This document shows, one piece after another, positions 20,545 to 32,665 of a stretch of 64,000 nucleotides of DNA. The notes beneath the pieces were generated by a model. It was given only the letters and a program-made list of their open reading frames with translations, was not told the DNA's origin and did not search any database. The stretch's first letter is position 1; each line of letters starts with the position of its first letter. The DNA is from Ephemerocybe angulata (Eukaryota; Basidiomycota; Agaricomycetes; Agaricales; Psathyrellaceae): positions 395,593 to 459,592 of the forward strand of contig JAACJK010000172.1 in the NCBI GenBank assembly GCA_013368325.1, written 5' to 3'. The translations under genes and the position numbers were made by a program.

Positions 20545-21325
20545 CTTGATATTATGGTTGGGTAAGAAAAGGATCAGTTGGGTGAACTGGGTAGTTGGTA
20601 GCTCTGTAGAGAGGGCAATAATGGTGGGCTGAGTTTGCAAAGAGTGCAATGATGATGGTGGTCGTCGACTCTGTGATCCTGTATTTATGAGTGCTGGAAG
20701 TAGGTATGTGTATAGCCTCCCTCGATACAGCTTAGATGCCCTCAAACTTGAACAATGTTCCTCAGGAGCTGGGCTGTTCCCCCTACTACTAAATTATTCC
20801 GTTTCGTATTGGAATGGCTCGGAATCATTGCCTCGTCGCCTCAAGGGTCTGTTGTGCCAGTGCCAGGGCCGGCAACCAAAATAGCTGCCGGGTTGATGGA
20901 CTGACCGGACCCCATCTCCTGTTCGCCTTTCACCTTCACCCACGACTACTACTAGGAGGAGAGGCTCAGCGGCCTACTAGTACTCTTTTTACCGTTAACA
21001 TGAATCTTTCTTTTATCTTCACACTTCCTCTCAATGACTTCAAGCTCAGCCCAACATTGGTCAAGGATACGCCCAGAGTCTCCAGCAGTCACAGTAGCGT
21101 TTCATTCTTGAAACGATGGTCCAAACGCAACAACGAATCACTGCCCAAGGACCCTCGCACTCGCTTCACCTTGAAACCTTTGGTTGGGAATGCTGGATTA
21201 CTAGTCCTATTTCTATTTCCTCTGCCAGACCGTTCAAACACAAACATCTCCCGGAGTCCCCTCCCACTTCCCCACATCCGACGTCTCACAAGTCTTGTTT
21301 GTTCCCCTCGAGAAGTTGCAAACAC

Positions 21326-24300
21326 ATGGAGCGTGAATGCGATGGCTGTCGCATGTGGTTTAAACCCCGAGCCTACGCATCGCACCTCAAAAACTGTCAA
21401 CAAACTGTCGATGATACAAACCGTGCCCTTCGTGAATACAGGGAGCACTGGGTAGCTAAGAGGCGGAAGGTATCGCTCGACGAATTCATCCCCATTGCAA
21501 TACCTCTGGATACCGAAGAACTGATCCCGATCCGGAAACGGAAGGTAAGCAATATGGTCGTTTAGTGCCTTTATACTATCTGCAACCTGCGCTTACATTC
21601 GCTAAACATCAGAAGCCCTACCCCTACCACCCTCATCATCAACCACGACCTTCAACCAATGCTATCGCCCCCCACTTCCCTCCGCCCTCACTTCCAACAA
21701 ATGAAGGCACTCCGGGCGCCAGCTGCAGTCAGCCCCAGTCAAGGTTGAGCACATCACCACCGCTGCCGAGCGTCAGTGGATTCGACTCACCGACCACCCA
21801 CCCCTCCGCTGTCGTAGATGCGGATGGCATGGACGTTGACTATCGACCTTGTGTTCCTGAACCAGACGCACTCGTATCTCAGCCGCCTGTATCACATTCC
21901 TTACTTCCCTTGTCGGATCGACTCCCTGAGACTTTGCTTCCCTTCAGTAAGTATCACTTCTTCTGGCCACCCCACCGAGATTCATATGCTGATTTGTGTG
22001 AAAAGAGACACCACTACAGCGTCATAAGGAGCGCAGAAAAGTGCATCTGGAAGCGATGGCCGTTGCTGCGCCCCCTGTCCCCAAAGATTGGCCTGGTCCC
22101 GCGAATTCATTCGGGCTTCTTCGGACGTACTATGGATTTCGCCTACCTACCCGCGACCCCGAAGAGCATCTTACTCTGGATGACCTGTACGACTCCACCA
22201 ATCATGAGGAGCCCCCAGAACTATGCCTTGACCTGCACTCTTCGCCTTTTGCCAACCATCCCTTTGGTCCCTTCCCCAACCTCTCCAGTTTTGAATTAGG
22301 GGAGTGGTTCGTCAAAAATGGCGGTCAGACGTCTATAACGAGCCTCCAGAATCTCGTTGAACTCATGCAGAGGCCTGGGTTTGCGACCGACGTCACCCTC
22401 ACGGATTGGCCCAAGGCTCTAGATAATCTTAGCCGAAACAAGCAAGACTGCGCGCAGGACGACCAATGGGTTGACGACGACGATGGATGGCACGAGACCC
22501 CAATATCAATCTCTATTCCTATCAAGAAGGAGGTCGATCAGCACTGTGTCGGCACCCTCTATCATCGTGATATTCTCTCTATCGTACGGGAGAAGATCAC
22601 AAATAGCCCGGATATGAACCAATTTCACTTTGATCCCTATGAACTCTTGTGGCAACCTCCTGGAACAGACCCCACCTCTACGCCTCCCATTCGCGTCCAC
22701 TCAGAACTATACAACTCGGATGCGTTTCTCCAGGCACACCGCGAACTTATGGATTCTCCACCCGTTCCTGGTTGTCGCCGTCCTCGCGTGGTCCTCGGGC
22801 TCATGTTCTGGTCTGACGAAACCCACTTGTCCAATTTCGCTCCCGAGAAACTGTGGGCATTGTACATGTGCTTTGGCAATGAATCTAAGTACCGTCGATC
22901 GAAGCCATCGGAGAACCTGGTTCATCAGGTGGCATACTTTGATAAGGTAAACCCTCATAACTATTATCATAGGATCTTGCTCAAAGTCTAATGTAACCCA
23001 AAGCCATCAGCGTCATTCAAGGACTATATTACGAAGAGGGCAAAAGGGCGGCTTCCAGAGAAGAAGTACTTCATGAGCCACTGTGGGAAGGAAGCGTTTC
23101 ACGAACAGTGGAACATTATTCTCACCGAAGAGCTTCTTGACGCCATTGTCAACGGGATCGTGCTCATGTGCAGCGATGGGGTAGAGCGTCGATTTTATAT
23201 CCGAATCTTCACCTACTCGGCTGACTACCCTGAAAAGTGTGTCAATTCTATTACTTCATTTTGACGGTGCGGTGCTAACGATAACGTTCCACTTAGGGTG
23301 CTTATTGCAACCATACGATCCCTGGGTGACTGCCCTTGTCCTCGTTGCTTAGTAAAGGTGAAGGATCTTCATAACTTAGGCACGGATGAGGACATTCGCA
23401 CTCGAGAGGAGTTTACTCGAAAAGACGATGAAGCTCGTCAAACCCTCATTCGGGAGGCAAGGGAGGCAGTTTTTGTCAAAGGGTTGGCACTTGCAGGGAA
23501 GACGGTCGAGGGCATGCTCAAGCCCCAGTCCCTTCGACCAATTGAGGTTCGTACTAGGTCGAATAATAAAAGTCAAACACTAATGACCTTCACCACGATC
23601 TCGTTAGAACGCCTTTTCGAAGGTCACTGACGTGGATCCAAACTTCGATATCTTTCAGGCATTGCCTGTGGATCTCTTGCATGAGTTCGAGATAGGTGTT
23701 GGGAAAGCGCTATTCATCCACCTTGTACGGATTGCCCGGGCGTCTCTCGAAGATGACGTTCTCATGCACGAACTCGATAGGCGGTATGTTGCTAGTCAAT
23801 GCACGACATCTATCATCTAGCTGACATCAACATTGCCTCAGGTATCGCTTGGTTCCAGGGTTTGGCAAAACCATTCGCCGTTTTCCGCATAATGTCTCCG
23901 ACTTCAAACGGAAGACTGCTCGTGACTTCGAGTCGTTTCTACAGGTGTGTGTGTGCATATGATCTCAATTAGACAATAGCAGCTAATTATGCTGAAATGG
24001 GGTCACAGTGCGCCCTCCCTGTCTTCGACTCCCTCCTTCTCAAACCCGATCACACCAAATCTGTCCTTTCCATTCTTTCGGTCTCGTGTCGATGGCATGC
24101 CTTGGCGAAGCTAAGAATGCATACCGATCCTACCCTCGATCTCCTTGAACAAACGACAATTGAACTCGGGGAGGAATTTCGAGCATTCATCGACAATGTT
24201 TGTTCAGAAGTCGAGACCATGGAACTCCCTGGGGAGAAGCTTAGAAGAGAGCGCCAAGAAATAAGGGAGGCGAAGGCCAAGGAGGCGAAGGATAAAGCAG

Positions 24301-24787
24301 TAACACCGATTGAAAAGTTAGTGAAAGCAGTGGAGAAGGCAGAGGCCGCATTTGAGAAGGCAAAGAAGGCGGCGGCGACATCTGTAAGGACATCGCGAGA
24401 GAAGGCGGAAGCAGCGGAGAGGGCAAGGGTAAAAGGCGCAAAGAACGCAGTGCAGAAAGCGGAGGAGGCGGAGAAGGGAGAGCGACGGCGCATTCAGATG
24501 GCGGACAGGCTAGCCAGTACCCAAGCAGCCCTAGAGACCGCAAAATCCACCTTAACTCAGGCAACAGTGGTATGTCACCCTCGTCCGTGTCTCTCTGCAT
24601 ACGGCTGTGCTAATTGCGCCATCATGCTCCGTAGCTCCCTACCCCTTCCATCTCTGATAGAACACCGTCAGAAGGCACCGAAGAACCGACAGCGACCTCT
24701 ACTACAGCTGCTGCCGCGCCCCTCCCAAAGCAGCCTACATCAGGGGAACCCTGTTCCAAAGATATACCTTGGTATGAAGTTATATAG
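21326..24787 (+). CDS. Plavaka-like (CACTA-related) transposase, N-terminal part only (copy 1)
   Basis: Multi-exon frame from ATG 21326. It begins with a Cys/His finger, CDGCRMWFKPRAYASHLKNC, followed by Pro-rich linker. The conserved core reads GEWFVKNGG, then YELLWQPPG, VVLGLMFWSDETHLSNF, KLWALYMCFGNESKYRRSKP, FTYSADYPEK, CPCPRC, NAFSKV, LHEFEIGVGKALFIHL and the CALPVFD/WHALAKLRMHTD region. A long Lys/Glu/Ala-rich coiled coil follows (about 24240-24560), then a Thr/Pro tail with a stop at 24785-24787. Compared with copy 2 at 41334-46251 it lacks the whole C-terminal half. The exon frames I checked are intact. The family name is from memory of Agaricomycete proteins annotated Plavaka. Probably a defective transposon. 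Confidence 0.75.
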
Positions 24788-25607
24788 CTTGGTCATCCAT
24801 GATCATACATATAATCACTCCCATTATGACAATGTAGTTGACCTATGATTATATGGACATGCAGCGTTGACGAACCTCGCCAGCAGCATCTAAATTCGAA
24901 ACGTGGTCATCATTTTATCAGCCCAGTCAAGGTAATACACCTGATCATTAGTATAATCTCCGGAAAGCTATATAATCGCAGACAGCGATGACGACGTCCG
25001 GCATCTTTGCCATCAATCGAGCCATTGGTCAGATGTGGCATTCTGATAGATGATGACAGTCGATTGTCAACTCTCTCAGGCTGCCTCCTGGTACCAACCT
25101 TGAAATTATGCCGCTCAATGACAAGATGGGCTAGGACTGACATCGTTGATAAGATATGGCGAAATGTTGGACCTGATCAAGTCAGCATGTCTGAGGGACG
25201 CTGTTCGGCGAAGCCAGACTGGTAGCAATTGGTCTTCATAACCAGTATGACATGCCTCGTCATTAGCCCGTCAAGGTGAGAACGATTGTCACAAGTGCAA
25301 TAATGAGCGGGATGGCAACCCCAGCCATTAAGGCATACTTGATAACTACCCCATAATCATTGTAGCAGCTTACAATCCGATCGAAGAATTCTCACCATGC
25401 GCAATTCTGGCATACTTGATAGTTCAAGTCATCGCGCCGTGGACGGTCAACCAAGGTGATGATGGCCACACTGGCAGTTTGGAGGAATGATGAATATACG
25501 ACGAAACAAGAACAATATAATAGCACTAGAATCAGATACACGAGAAACTATAAACGGATGAAACAGTCACAACACTACACAGCGGACATGCTTCTACTAG
25601 ACCTCTG
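24788..25607. other. AT-rich non-coding stretch
   Basis: Composition changes abruptly after the truncated transposase. Degenerate words such as AGCCC(A)GTCAAGGT recur near 24920 and 25265. No C-terminal transposase half and no other gene is seen. Confidence 0.5.
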
Positions 25608-27092
25608 TTACGACCCCTCCTCACCCCGTGCCGTCGAAGCTGCGCCCGCCAATGCCTTCTTTTCCGCCCGCTTCTTCTTGATGAGCCTCCATGCGCTGTT
25701 TGCCGGAGCAACACGAGTCGTTGAACGCAGGGTAGAAGGGAAGATTACTCTATAGGAATCCAGGACAGGTTGAGACGCGGGAACGTAACATTTGAACGAA
25801 CGACTTACTTGTTCCACCAAGCGATCAATGCGGTGACTTCCTCTTCCTCCTCTGGGTCTTCTAATAGGTCGAGCAACGACGTGTAGAATGTCTCGGAATC
25901 GGTGTCGTAGTCCGACCGGCAGAATTGGGCGGCATCTGAGAGTGCAAATCGGACCTGATAGATAGATTAATGACGAAGACTTGAGACCGTGACACAGACA
26001 GGCTCACCTGCGTAGCGATGTACGCGATGGACGCTGCGGTAACGCGCGTCATCCCATGCAGCCGAGCGTTCCCTGAGCGAGTGGCACGGCTGTGGTCATC
26101 CGCCGAACTAGGGGATGTGAAGACATGTTTGTACGCCTGTATGTAGTCAGTATCGATGTCAACCACTTTGGATATCTTCACTCACCAACACCAAAAGCCG
26201 ACTGCGAAGAAGACCACGCCACGGCTCCTCCGAATCGAACTTCTCGTCGCGAAATAGGAAGACGGGCCAGTCCTCTCCCGAGACCGATATCTCTTTGTTT
26301 CGAAGTTGCTCCCTGACTCTATATCAAGAAATGTTAGCGACTGGAGAGATGGGGGAAAGAGGGCCAGCGAACTCTTCATCGGCCCAGTCCATGCTAATGG
26401 GGCATAGGAGGAATCCTGTCCGTGGGTGGTGGAAACCGCGCTCGATCTTCGAGTTTCGGGGGAGCTTTGGGCGTAGGGGCTCGCCATCCTCGGGTGAAAT
26501 CCAGTCAATGATGGCGGGCTTCAGACCTTTTGTATCATCAGCCCGACCACCGTTGGTTCCCTTCTGTATCTATGAAGTGACGTTAGTACGAAGAGGGCGT
26601 GTTAGGAAGAACAACATACCGAGGCGCACACCTCCGTGACTTCGTCTGGATCTGCGTCAAGAATGATCTCCTTTAATCCGGGTATGAGGTTCAAGAGCTT
26701 CACGTATATCCGAGCCTCTCGCCGTTCCCTAGGTCAAAGTCAGAACAAGGGCGGAAAATGACAATGGTTACACGACAAACTGGGGTGTGTTGGGCGGGTT
26801 CTCGTCATTGAACGCCAAAGCATTCGCAACCAGGGCGTGTATGTTGGGGAATGCGAACACGGTCCGTCCAAAGTGCCGACCATGGTGCACGTAGGGGTCC
26901 TTTGGTGACCTACGGGAAAGTATAGTGTTATTAGTCTGAGACGATGTCAAGTTTGATAGCCACTCACGCTTTCTTTCGCGCGCCTAGCGAGAGCCCTGAA
27001 GCCATAGCACTGGCAGGTCTCTTCCGGGACGCAGGGCTGGAATTTTGTATGCCATAGCGAGGGTCGCGGTTTTCCTTATCGTTGCGGGACAT
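25608..27092 (-). CDS. DUF6698-like protein, complete (about 372 aa)
   Basis: Eight exons on the minus strand (27092-26968, 26909-26772, 26728-26620, 26569-26373, 26318-26186, 26136-26008, 25954-25809, 25749-25608) total 1119 nt in frame. Start MSRNDKENRDPRYG. Then DPYVHHGRHFGRTVFAF, ERREARIYVKLLNLIPG, GRADDTKGLK, RGFHHPRTGFLLCP, WPVFLFRDEKFDSE, YKHVFTSPSSAD, SGNARLHGMTRVT, VRFALSDAAQFC and a final WWNK with a basic tail. The same motifs and the last four intron positions occur in the partial gene at 60-1114, so the two are paralogues. Function unknown; the DUF number is from memory. Confidence 0.8.
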
Positions 27093-28190
27093 TGGGGATG
27101 TCGTTGAAGAGAGGAGGGATGGGGTGCGGGGAGGTGAACGACGGAAGGGGGGGAAAGAAAAGTTTGGGTTTACCCCCAGATACGAACCAATTAAGAGATC
27201 TCGACATGGGCTCCATATCGTGGTAAAATCGTGGGTCCACATATGGTTGCAATGCTACCAGATCTGGAGTGACCGCGTGCTGAGAAGTAAGCGCTGGGAG
27301 CATGATCATGCATGTTCGAGAATCGGACTCGCACCTGGTCACTCATCACTACTGGCTGTACTTCGCTCTGTCTTCTCCATTTCCCAATATCCCAAGGGAA
27401 TGTAGCGTAGCACGAGGTATGGGACCGCAGACAATTCTCAGTGCTCTTGGAGAAGGGAAGGTGGAGGTTCAAGACAAGAGATCTAAACCCTCGTGCCAAT
27501 CGGATACATAATTAAAGATATCTCACGCTTCCAATCGGGCCATCAATCTCCTAAAGCTCCACCCTGCCCGCCGACGCGGCTTGGACGAAGCCCATTTTCA
27601 ACTGTTTTAGTCCATAAGTTCCGCAATGCTCGCCATCGTGGCGAACAAGAACTACTGAAGGTCATGGGGCTCTGTTGTGCTTACGAGTCTTTAGAGGTAT
27701 ATGGCCGGGAGAAAGGCCCCGAAAGAGAGGCTCATGTATACGAAGAAGATGTGTAGATACATACATATAGGGTAGTGAGGTGCATAGCGCCGCCGCCGCG
27801 CCATATTACAGAAAGTATAGTGGACGGTATAGAGTACTCGAGCCTATAGGAATAGTAAGTAGGAGGCGAGGCATACCTCAGCGACCTGGACCTTGAAGAA
27901 AAAACATTGTGGACATCAAGTCAAAGACCAAGTATAGACCAGCTATAACCTTGATGGTCGAATGCGCATATACTTGCCGTGGATGTACTAGACAGTGGGA
28001 GATGGTATGCCAGGCAGACCCGTTGGAGATGTAATGGGGGAAGATGAATGGGGGAAGATGGTTCAGCGGGGACATTACAAAGTCAACGCGCGTGCGTGAA
28101 GTCCTCGCCTCAGAAAGGCGAATACAACTTGAATACAACGTGAAAGAACTATCCTCTTGTGTGGACTGCTGGATGCTTTCCGGGAGTGGG
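27093..28190. other. Intergenic, no gene seen
   Basis: Short open frames on both strands, none with convincing composition or splice structure. It separates two minus-strand genes. Confidence 0.4.
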
Positions 28191-30305
28191 TTATCCATCT
28201 GGACCCTCGCAGCCCAGATGCAAAGCTGCTGGTGTAACAGTCCTTCCAGCCTGGTCTTCCAGCGAGACACCTGCTTCGCTACACATGTCCACGATGTGAT
28301 ACCAGAGTTCCCCGGTTCTGATTTCTCGCCGTAATTTGAGCGGAGGAGTCGGTGGTCCATGCCTTCGTTGTGTGAGGACGACATCGCTCCGGGAAGAGGA
28401 TGAATTCCGGGAGACGTGCCGGAGCGGGTGCTTCGCGGAGCGGAGTGACTGGTACGACTTTGACACAAGGTTCGCGAACGAGGAGTACTCGTGTTTCGAA
28501 GGGGGCGAGGGATTGACTTCGCTGTTGCGAGACGAGGTTGAGGCTGTTTTACTGGGATATGTCCAGCCAGGCTCGAGCGACGGTGAGGGCGCGAAGCAGG
28601 CTCCTTCATTGAGATGGGGTCCATGCGATTCCGCAATTGTTTTCCTAAGATTTAGCAGCGTGGTCATGTTCGCCCCACTCATGTCTCGCATAACTGCCAA
28701 ACGAGGAAATGCATCCCTATCCAGCAAGCGCTTCATTTGACCCAGGAGCTCATGCCATACATCGCCAACGTTGTCCTCCGTCGCTGAGCCACTAGCCGAT
28801 GTATCGCCCGTATCTGATCTCCTCGCTGTTCTATCCCTCTGCTCCAGCATTTCTAGCCCTTCCCGAATGGTGACGTCTAGGTTACGGATTCCAATGAGGC
28901 GTAACGTCGGATGAGACTGGAGGAGTGCATGGGGCGCAGCCCATCCAGTAGGCTGGTAGGTGATAGATGGGCTGGCATCGCAGATGAGCTCGGAAAGGTA
29001 AGGGCATAGTTCTGCCAGGGGCGACCCAGATGCAGCACGGGAACTTCCACTCCCTCTCCCGGCGTGTGAGGTAGGCGGGTCAGTCACCCAGTATTCTTCG
29101 CCAGCTGACCTCGATTCATGATGTCCAAGCTCGAGTTGAAAGACCCTTTCTCCGTGACTCTGGAGAAACGATCTAAGTCCCATTCCAATATGAGGGAGGT
29201 CGCCCGAGACGATGCAGAGATTTCGCAGCTGTGGCATACTCCACTTTGCTAGAATATGGAGGCTCGCATCGTCGACAGTGACTTTGAGCGTACGTAGCTG
29301 CGAGAGCTCGAGAGTGGGTGCTTCCGAGTTGTTTGGCATATAGTCGATTGGGGGTGTATGGGTCGAGGTGTTGAGAGCGGCATCGAGGAAGCTCCGGCCA
29401 GTGCCACCAATGCTCTTCAGACAGAGGTTGAGCTCCAAGCGGCGGAGTTGGCTTCCAGCGCTGATAAGCCTAGGCTCGATGATGTGATGGTAATACGAGA
29501 TGGTAGTACCGGCCTCGCATCTTGAGTCGTATATCGTCCAGGACAACTGGTGAAGAAGAGTCTCGCTATCTGGGTTTAGAAGGACAGCCAAGACGTCGGT
29601 ATCATGTATTTGACGCGCAAGCGAGTCGTAACTTTCGTTTGATAGGTAGGATGATGTTTGAGTTGAGAAGGAGGATGTTGCCCATGAATCGAGTTCGGAA
29701 CTTGGAAGGGGTACTGTTTTTGTTCTTGAGCTAGCAGAAGGGGGTGGCACGATGTAGAACTTGGGATTACGGCGAATGGAGTGGTTGTCGGAGAATACTT
29801 GAAGGAAAGGGGCGTTCTCGAGGATAACAAGAAGTAACGATGGCGGACAGCGATCGTGCGACGACGTTTCGAGGTGTATGCGACGGATATAAAGACCGAC
29901 AGGATCGTCCACTGGTGGTAAAGTGTTCTCTAGGGCGCGGCGCGCCTGGACAGGCGGATCATGAGTCACGCGCCCTGAAGCTCCTTTGAAAGCTCTTGAC
30001 GTCGTCAGCCTCTTCAGAATTAAGGCGGCTAAGCGCTCGGCGTCTCTTGTGGTCGTGATCCAGATAAACCCAAACAGTATAGGCTGAACGGCCCAGAACC
30101 AAGTCTTCGACACGAGAGCTAAACTGCATTTGAATCGCATCGAATTCTTATATGCTGAGAGAAGGTGCCCGTGAGAGTGCTGGGAATGCAGGAAGGAGGT
30201 GGGTATCAATGAGTCGGGATTATTGGGGTCGGGGTTGAAAAAAGGGTCATGCGGTGTCGATGCGTCGCGAAGGATTTGAGCCCATATTTCTGTCGGGAGC
30301 TCCAA
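28191..30305 (-). CDS. F-box domain protein (704 aa)
   Basis: Single uninterrupted frame. It opens with an F-box-like motif, MELPTEIWAQILRDAS, continued by CSLALVSKTWFWAVQPILF about 60 residues later, the pattern of basidiomycete F-box proteins. The remainder has Leu-rich segments suggestive of divergent LRR-like repeats (RRLELNLCLK, LRTLKVTVDDASLHIL, LRNLCIVSGDLPH, LRLIGIRNLDV). Such proteins usually link targets to an SCF ubiquitin ligase through Skp1; the target is not evident. Intronless over 2.1 kb, unlike its neighbours. Confidence 0.8.
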   Translation of the reverse strand: MELPTEIWAQILRDASTPHDPFFNPDPNNPDSLIPTSFLHSQHSHGHLLSAYKNSMRFKCSLALVSKTWFWAVQPILFGFIWITTTRDAERLAALILKRLTTSRAFKGASGRVTHDPPVQARRALENTLPPVDDPVGLYIRRIHLETSSHDRCPPSLLLVILENAPFLQVFSDNHSIRRNPKFYIVPPPSASSRTKTVPLPSSELDSWATSSFSTQTSSYLSNESYDSLARQIHDTDVLAVLLNPDSETLLHQLSWTIYDSRCEAGTTISYYHHIIEPRLISAGSQLRRLELNLCLKSIGGTGRSFLDAALNTSTHTPPIDYMPNNSEAPTLELSQLRTLKVTVDDASLHILAKWSMPQLRNLCIVSGDLPHIGMGLRSFLQSHGERVFQLELGHHESRSAGEEYWVTDPPTSHAGRGSGSSRAASGSPLAELCPYLSELICDASPSITYQPTGWAAPHALLQSHPTLRLIGIRNLDVTIREGLEMLEQRDRTARRSDTGDTSASGSATEDNVGDVWHELLGQMKRLLDRDAFPRLAVMRDMSGANMTTLLNLRKTIAESHGPHLNEGACFAPSPSLEPGWTYPSKTASTSSRNSEVNPSPPSKHEYSSFANLVSKSYQSLRSAKHPLRHVSRNSSSSRSDVVLTQRRHGPPTPPLKLRREIRTGELWYHIVDMCSEAGVSLEDQAGRTVTPAALHLGCEGPDG

Positions 30306-30826
30306 GGTAACAGGCGGCTCGTGTTGCCCAGCCAGAGGGCTGAGATCCGTTACGGTTGCACGTCCTGAAGACGGCTTGGTGGAAGCACTGATGCTGCGTT
30401 GGTGAAGGACTTGAGCTCTGAAACAACTCTAATGTAAGTATGGGTATGTTATCCAGGGCGACTGAGTCGCGGCTCTCTGTTTACATACCGCCGATAAGTC
30501 GTATTGGTGAGCTCTTGGCAAGAAGGCGCCCTTGGTTGAGTCGAGCACGGTAGTTCGTCTCGATGCTCGCTAGTATCTATTGGCGGCGGCGAAGTCAGTT
30601 GGTTACACATTCACAATTGCATTTATGAGCGCTTACCGGATTGGTCCTCCTCTGAACCGGAGGCCCAAAAAAGCTTGATATAGTCGACCAGCGACTGGGC
30701 TAGTGCTCGAAATCCAGGTATAGCACAGACGATGGACATTCCACAAAGGTATCTTGGTTCAACTGCTCGGGCAACTTGAACTTGAAGGCTTTGGCAATCC
30801 GGACGAATACCGACGAAGCTTCGTAG

Positions 30827-31213
30827 CTATTTGTGTTCTCTTGGAGTGGTGGGCGATGGTTGAATATGGTGTAGGGTCTTTAAGAGGCCCGTGCTCAAAG
30901 AAGGACCTCGTCTAGGGGCCTGATGAGCATCGCACGAACAGGTAGGTGTGGTAGCATACCGACAATTATGATTCTCTAATGAAGTATAGTTGGTGCGCTT
31001 GTAGCGCCAGGTCTGTGCCGGGCCCCGCCTGCGAGGTGTCACAAATGTAGGTTCGGGCTGAGGAGGGTGAGCTTGCCACGTCGATGGAATCTGGGGTTTA
31101 TATCTCCTAGTTCCAGCAGTGGAGCAGTACCGTCGAATGTGTTGTCCGGTAGGAGCAGCAGGCCTGTTTTGAGGGTGCGATGACGAGTTCAAGGAGCAGA
31201 GAAGTGAAAGCAA
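30827..31213 (-). CDS. Possible hypothetical protein, poorly supported
   Basis: The minus-strand frame from 31213 begins MLSLLCSLNSSSH and is rich in Arg, Ser, Thr and Pro with almost no acidic residues, which could be a mitochondrial targeting segment. Downstream on the same strand another open stretch (FVRIAKAFKFKLPEQ near 30780) may be a further exon. I could not join them confidently. The surrounding 30306-31716 holds nothing else I can support. Confidence 0.25.
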   Translation of the reverse strand: MLSLLCSLNSSSHPQNRPAAPTGQHIRRYCSTAGTRRYKPQIPSTWQAHPPQPEPTFVTPRRRGPAQTWRYKRTNYTSLENHNCRYATTPTCSCDAHQAPRRGPSLSTGLLKTLHHIQPSPTTPREHK

Positions 31214-31716
31214 GGTATCCCTCTCCTGCAGAGAATATCCGAGTCGGTTCTCTAGACAGCTTGTGGCCGATAGAGCGAGTCACGGTCAGGGTGCAACTTG
31301 TGATGCGGTACCTTGCCCAACAACTTCACAGTTGTGGCTTGCCCCGCCCTCGGCTTCAATTGTACGTGAATCGGCTTGGACGGCGCCATTGAGCCCCACC
31401 GATACCTCGAGTTCACTGAGCGAGTTGGCTTTGCCGATTAAGAAAGCGAAGACTCGTAAACAACAATGGGCTCAGCCGGGGTTCCAAGCAACGTCCGAAG
31501 GTCATGTGCTGGCAGTGGTGCCAGATTATGATGCCTGCAACTCAAATGGAAACTTACAAGATCAAGGTCACTCGTAGACAACGTCCTGATTCTTCACGGT
31601 AGTTGGGACAATGTATCGGCCAGAAGAGAAGTATATTACTATTGCCTGCCTCTGTCTCTCTGTTTAACAACCTATCGGAGTCTCAGACACACGCCGCTCA
31701 CAACCGCGACCGGCGC

Positions 31717-32665
31717 TCATTGATCCACATCCACAGCGTCGTAAAGATCTTTGGAAAGTACACCGCAAGCCTCCATTGTATCATCAGTATATCGCCAGTG
31801 CGGTGTGAGGGCGGGAAAGGGTGCGCACCTTCGCTTCGTACAGCTCGCCCCGCATACGAGTAACAAACTCAAAGCGGAGTCGAGCAAGGTGCTTCTGCTT
31901 GACTTCATCCACATTTCCGGCGTTTCCTCCAAGCACCTCAATGTTATCCGGCTCGAGGTATGCAACACCCCCAATGATAGGGACATTCTCGAAGCGAACC
32001 TGCCGGGGTGAGGCGTCTCAAGTTAAGTCCAGTTCCTAGGATTTGATAGGTGCATACCTTGATCCCAATCGGCGCTTTCCCGAGTGTAAACGGTAAAGCC
32101 TTGTATTCCATCGCCTGAATCTCCATTTCACCGTCAGTGAACCAATACTTCAACGACTTCCGTGGGTATTTTGGTAATTTGCTGTCCAGCTCCATAAGTT
32201 CCACAAGCCCGACCTCTAGCCCGCGTTGCCCTGCTTTGTAGAGGTGAGAATGCATCACCTTGTCCCGGTCGATCCTCGTCTTCTCAAGTGCGAAGGCGCT
32301 GACTCCTACTTCCGTCATATGGACCAGCTCCAGGATGACCGGGCCCTTCAAGGTGGTGTGCATTGAGGGAAGGGTTATCTCAGCGCGAAGCCCAGTGCCC
32401 TTCTTCATAACATCTTCAAGGCGAGCGTGAAGGATTGCAAATTCCAGCTCGTTGAGGAAGCGTTCTTCCGTCTCGGAGTTGAAGGGGAAGATAAACTTCT
32501 CCTCCTCGATAAACTGACATGTCTCCTCAATCCATTCCTGCATATATCCGAAGAGAATCAGTTTCAAGCTCATGGCTAGAAGGATAAAGTTGCACGTACG
32601 GGATCGAGAGAAGGACAAGGGAAAGTCCGGTCGATCCACGCTTGAATGTCAGACGTCGGAGGCAT
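31717..32665 (-). CDS. RMI1: RecQ-mediated genome instability protein 1 (about 256 aa)
   Basis: Four exons (32665-32600, 32537-32058, 31999-31829, 31770-31717) join in frame. An N-terminal helical part with IQAWIDRTFPCPSLDP and EEWIEETCQ-like residues is followed by an OB-fold typical of RMI1: LKGPVILELVHMTEVGVSAF, PKYPRKSLKYWFTDGEMEIQ, AMEYKALPFTLGKAPIGIKV, then NVPIIGGVAYLEPDN and IEVLGGN. In other eukaryotes Rmi1 works with topoisomerase III and a RecQ helicase (Sgs1/BLM) to dissolve double Holliday junctions. The short length fits yeast Rmi1 (about 240 aa) rather than the longer animal protein. The final 17-codon exon is the weakest part. Confidence 0.8.

Noticed and set aside
24050..24600. 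Long minus-strand frames rich in Ser/Phe/Pro/Leu
   Set aside because: Shadows of the Lys/Glu/Ala coiled coil on the plus strand.
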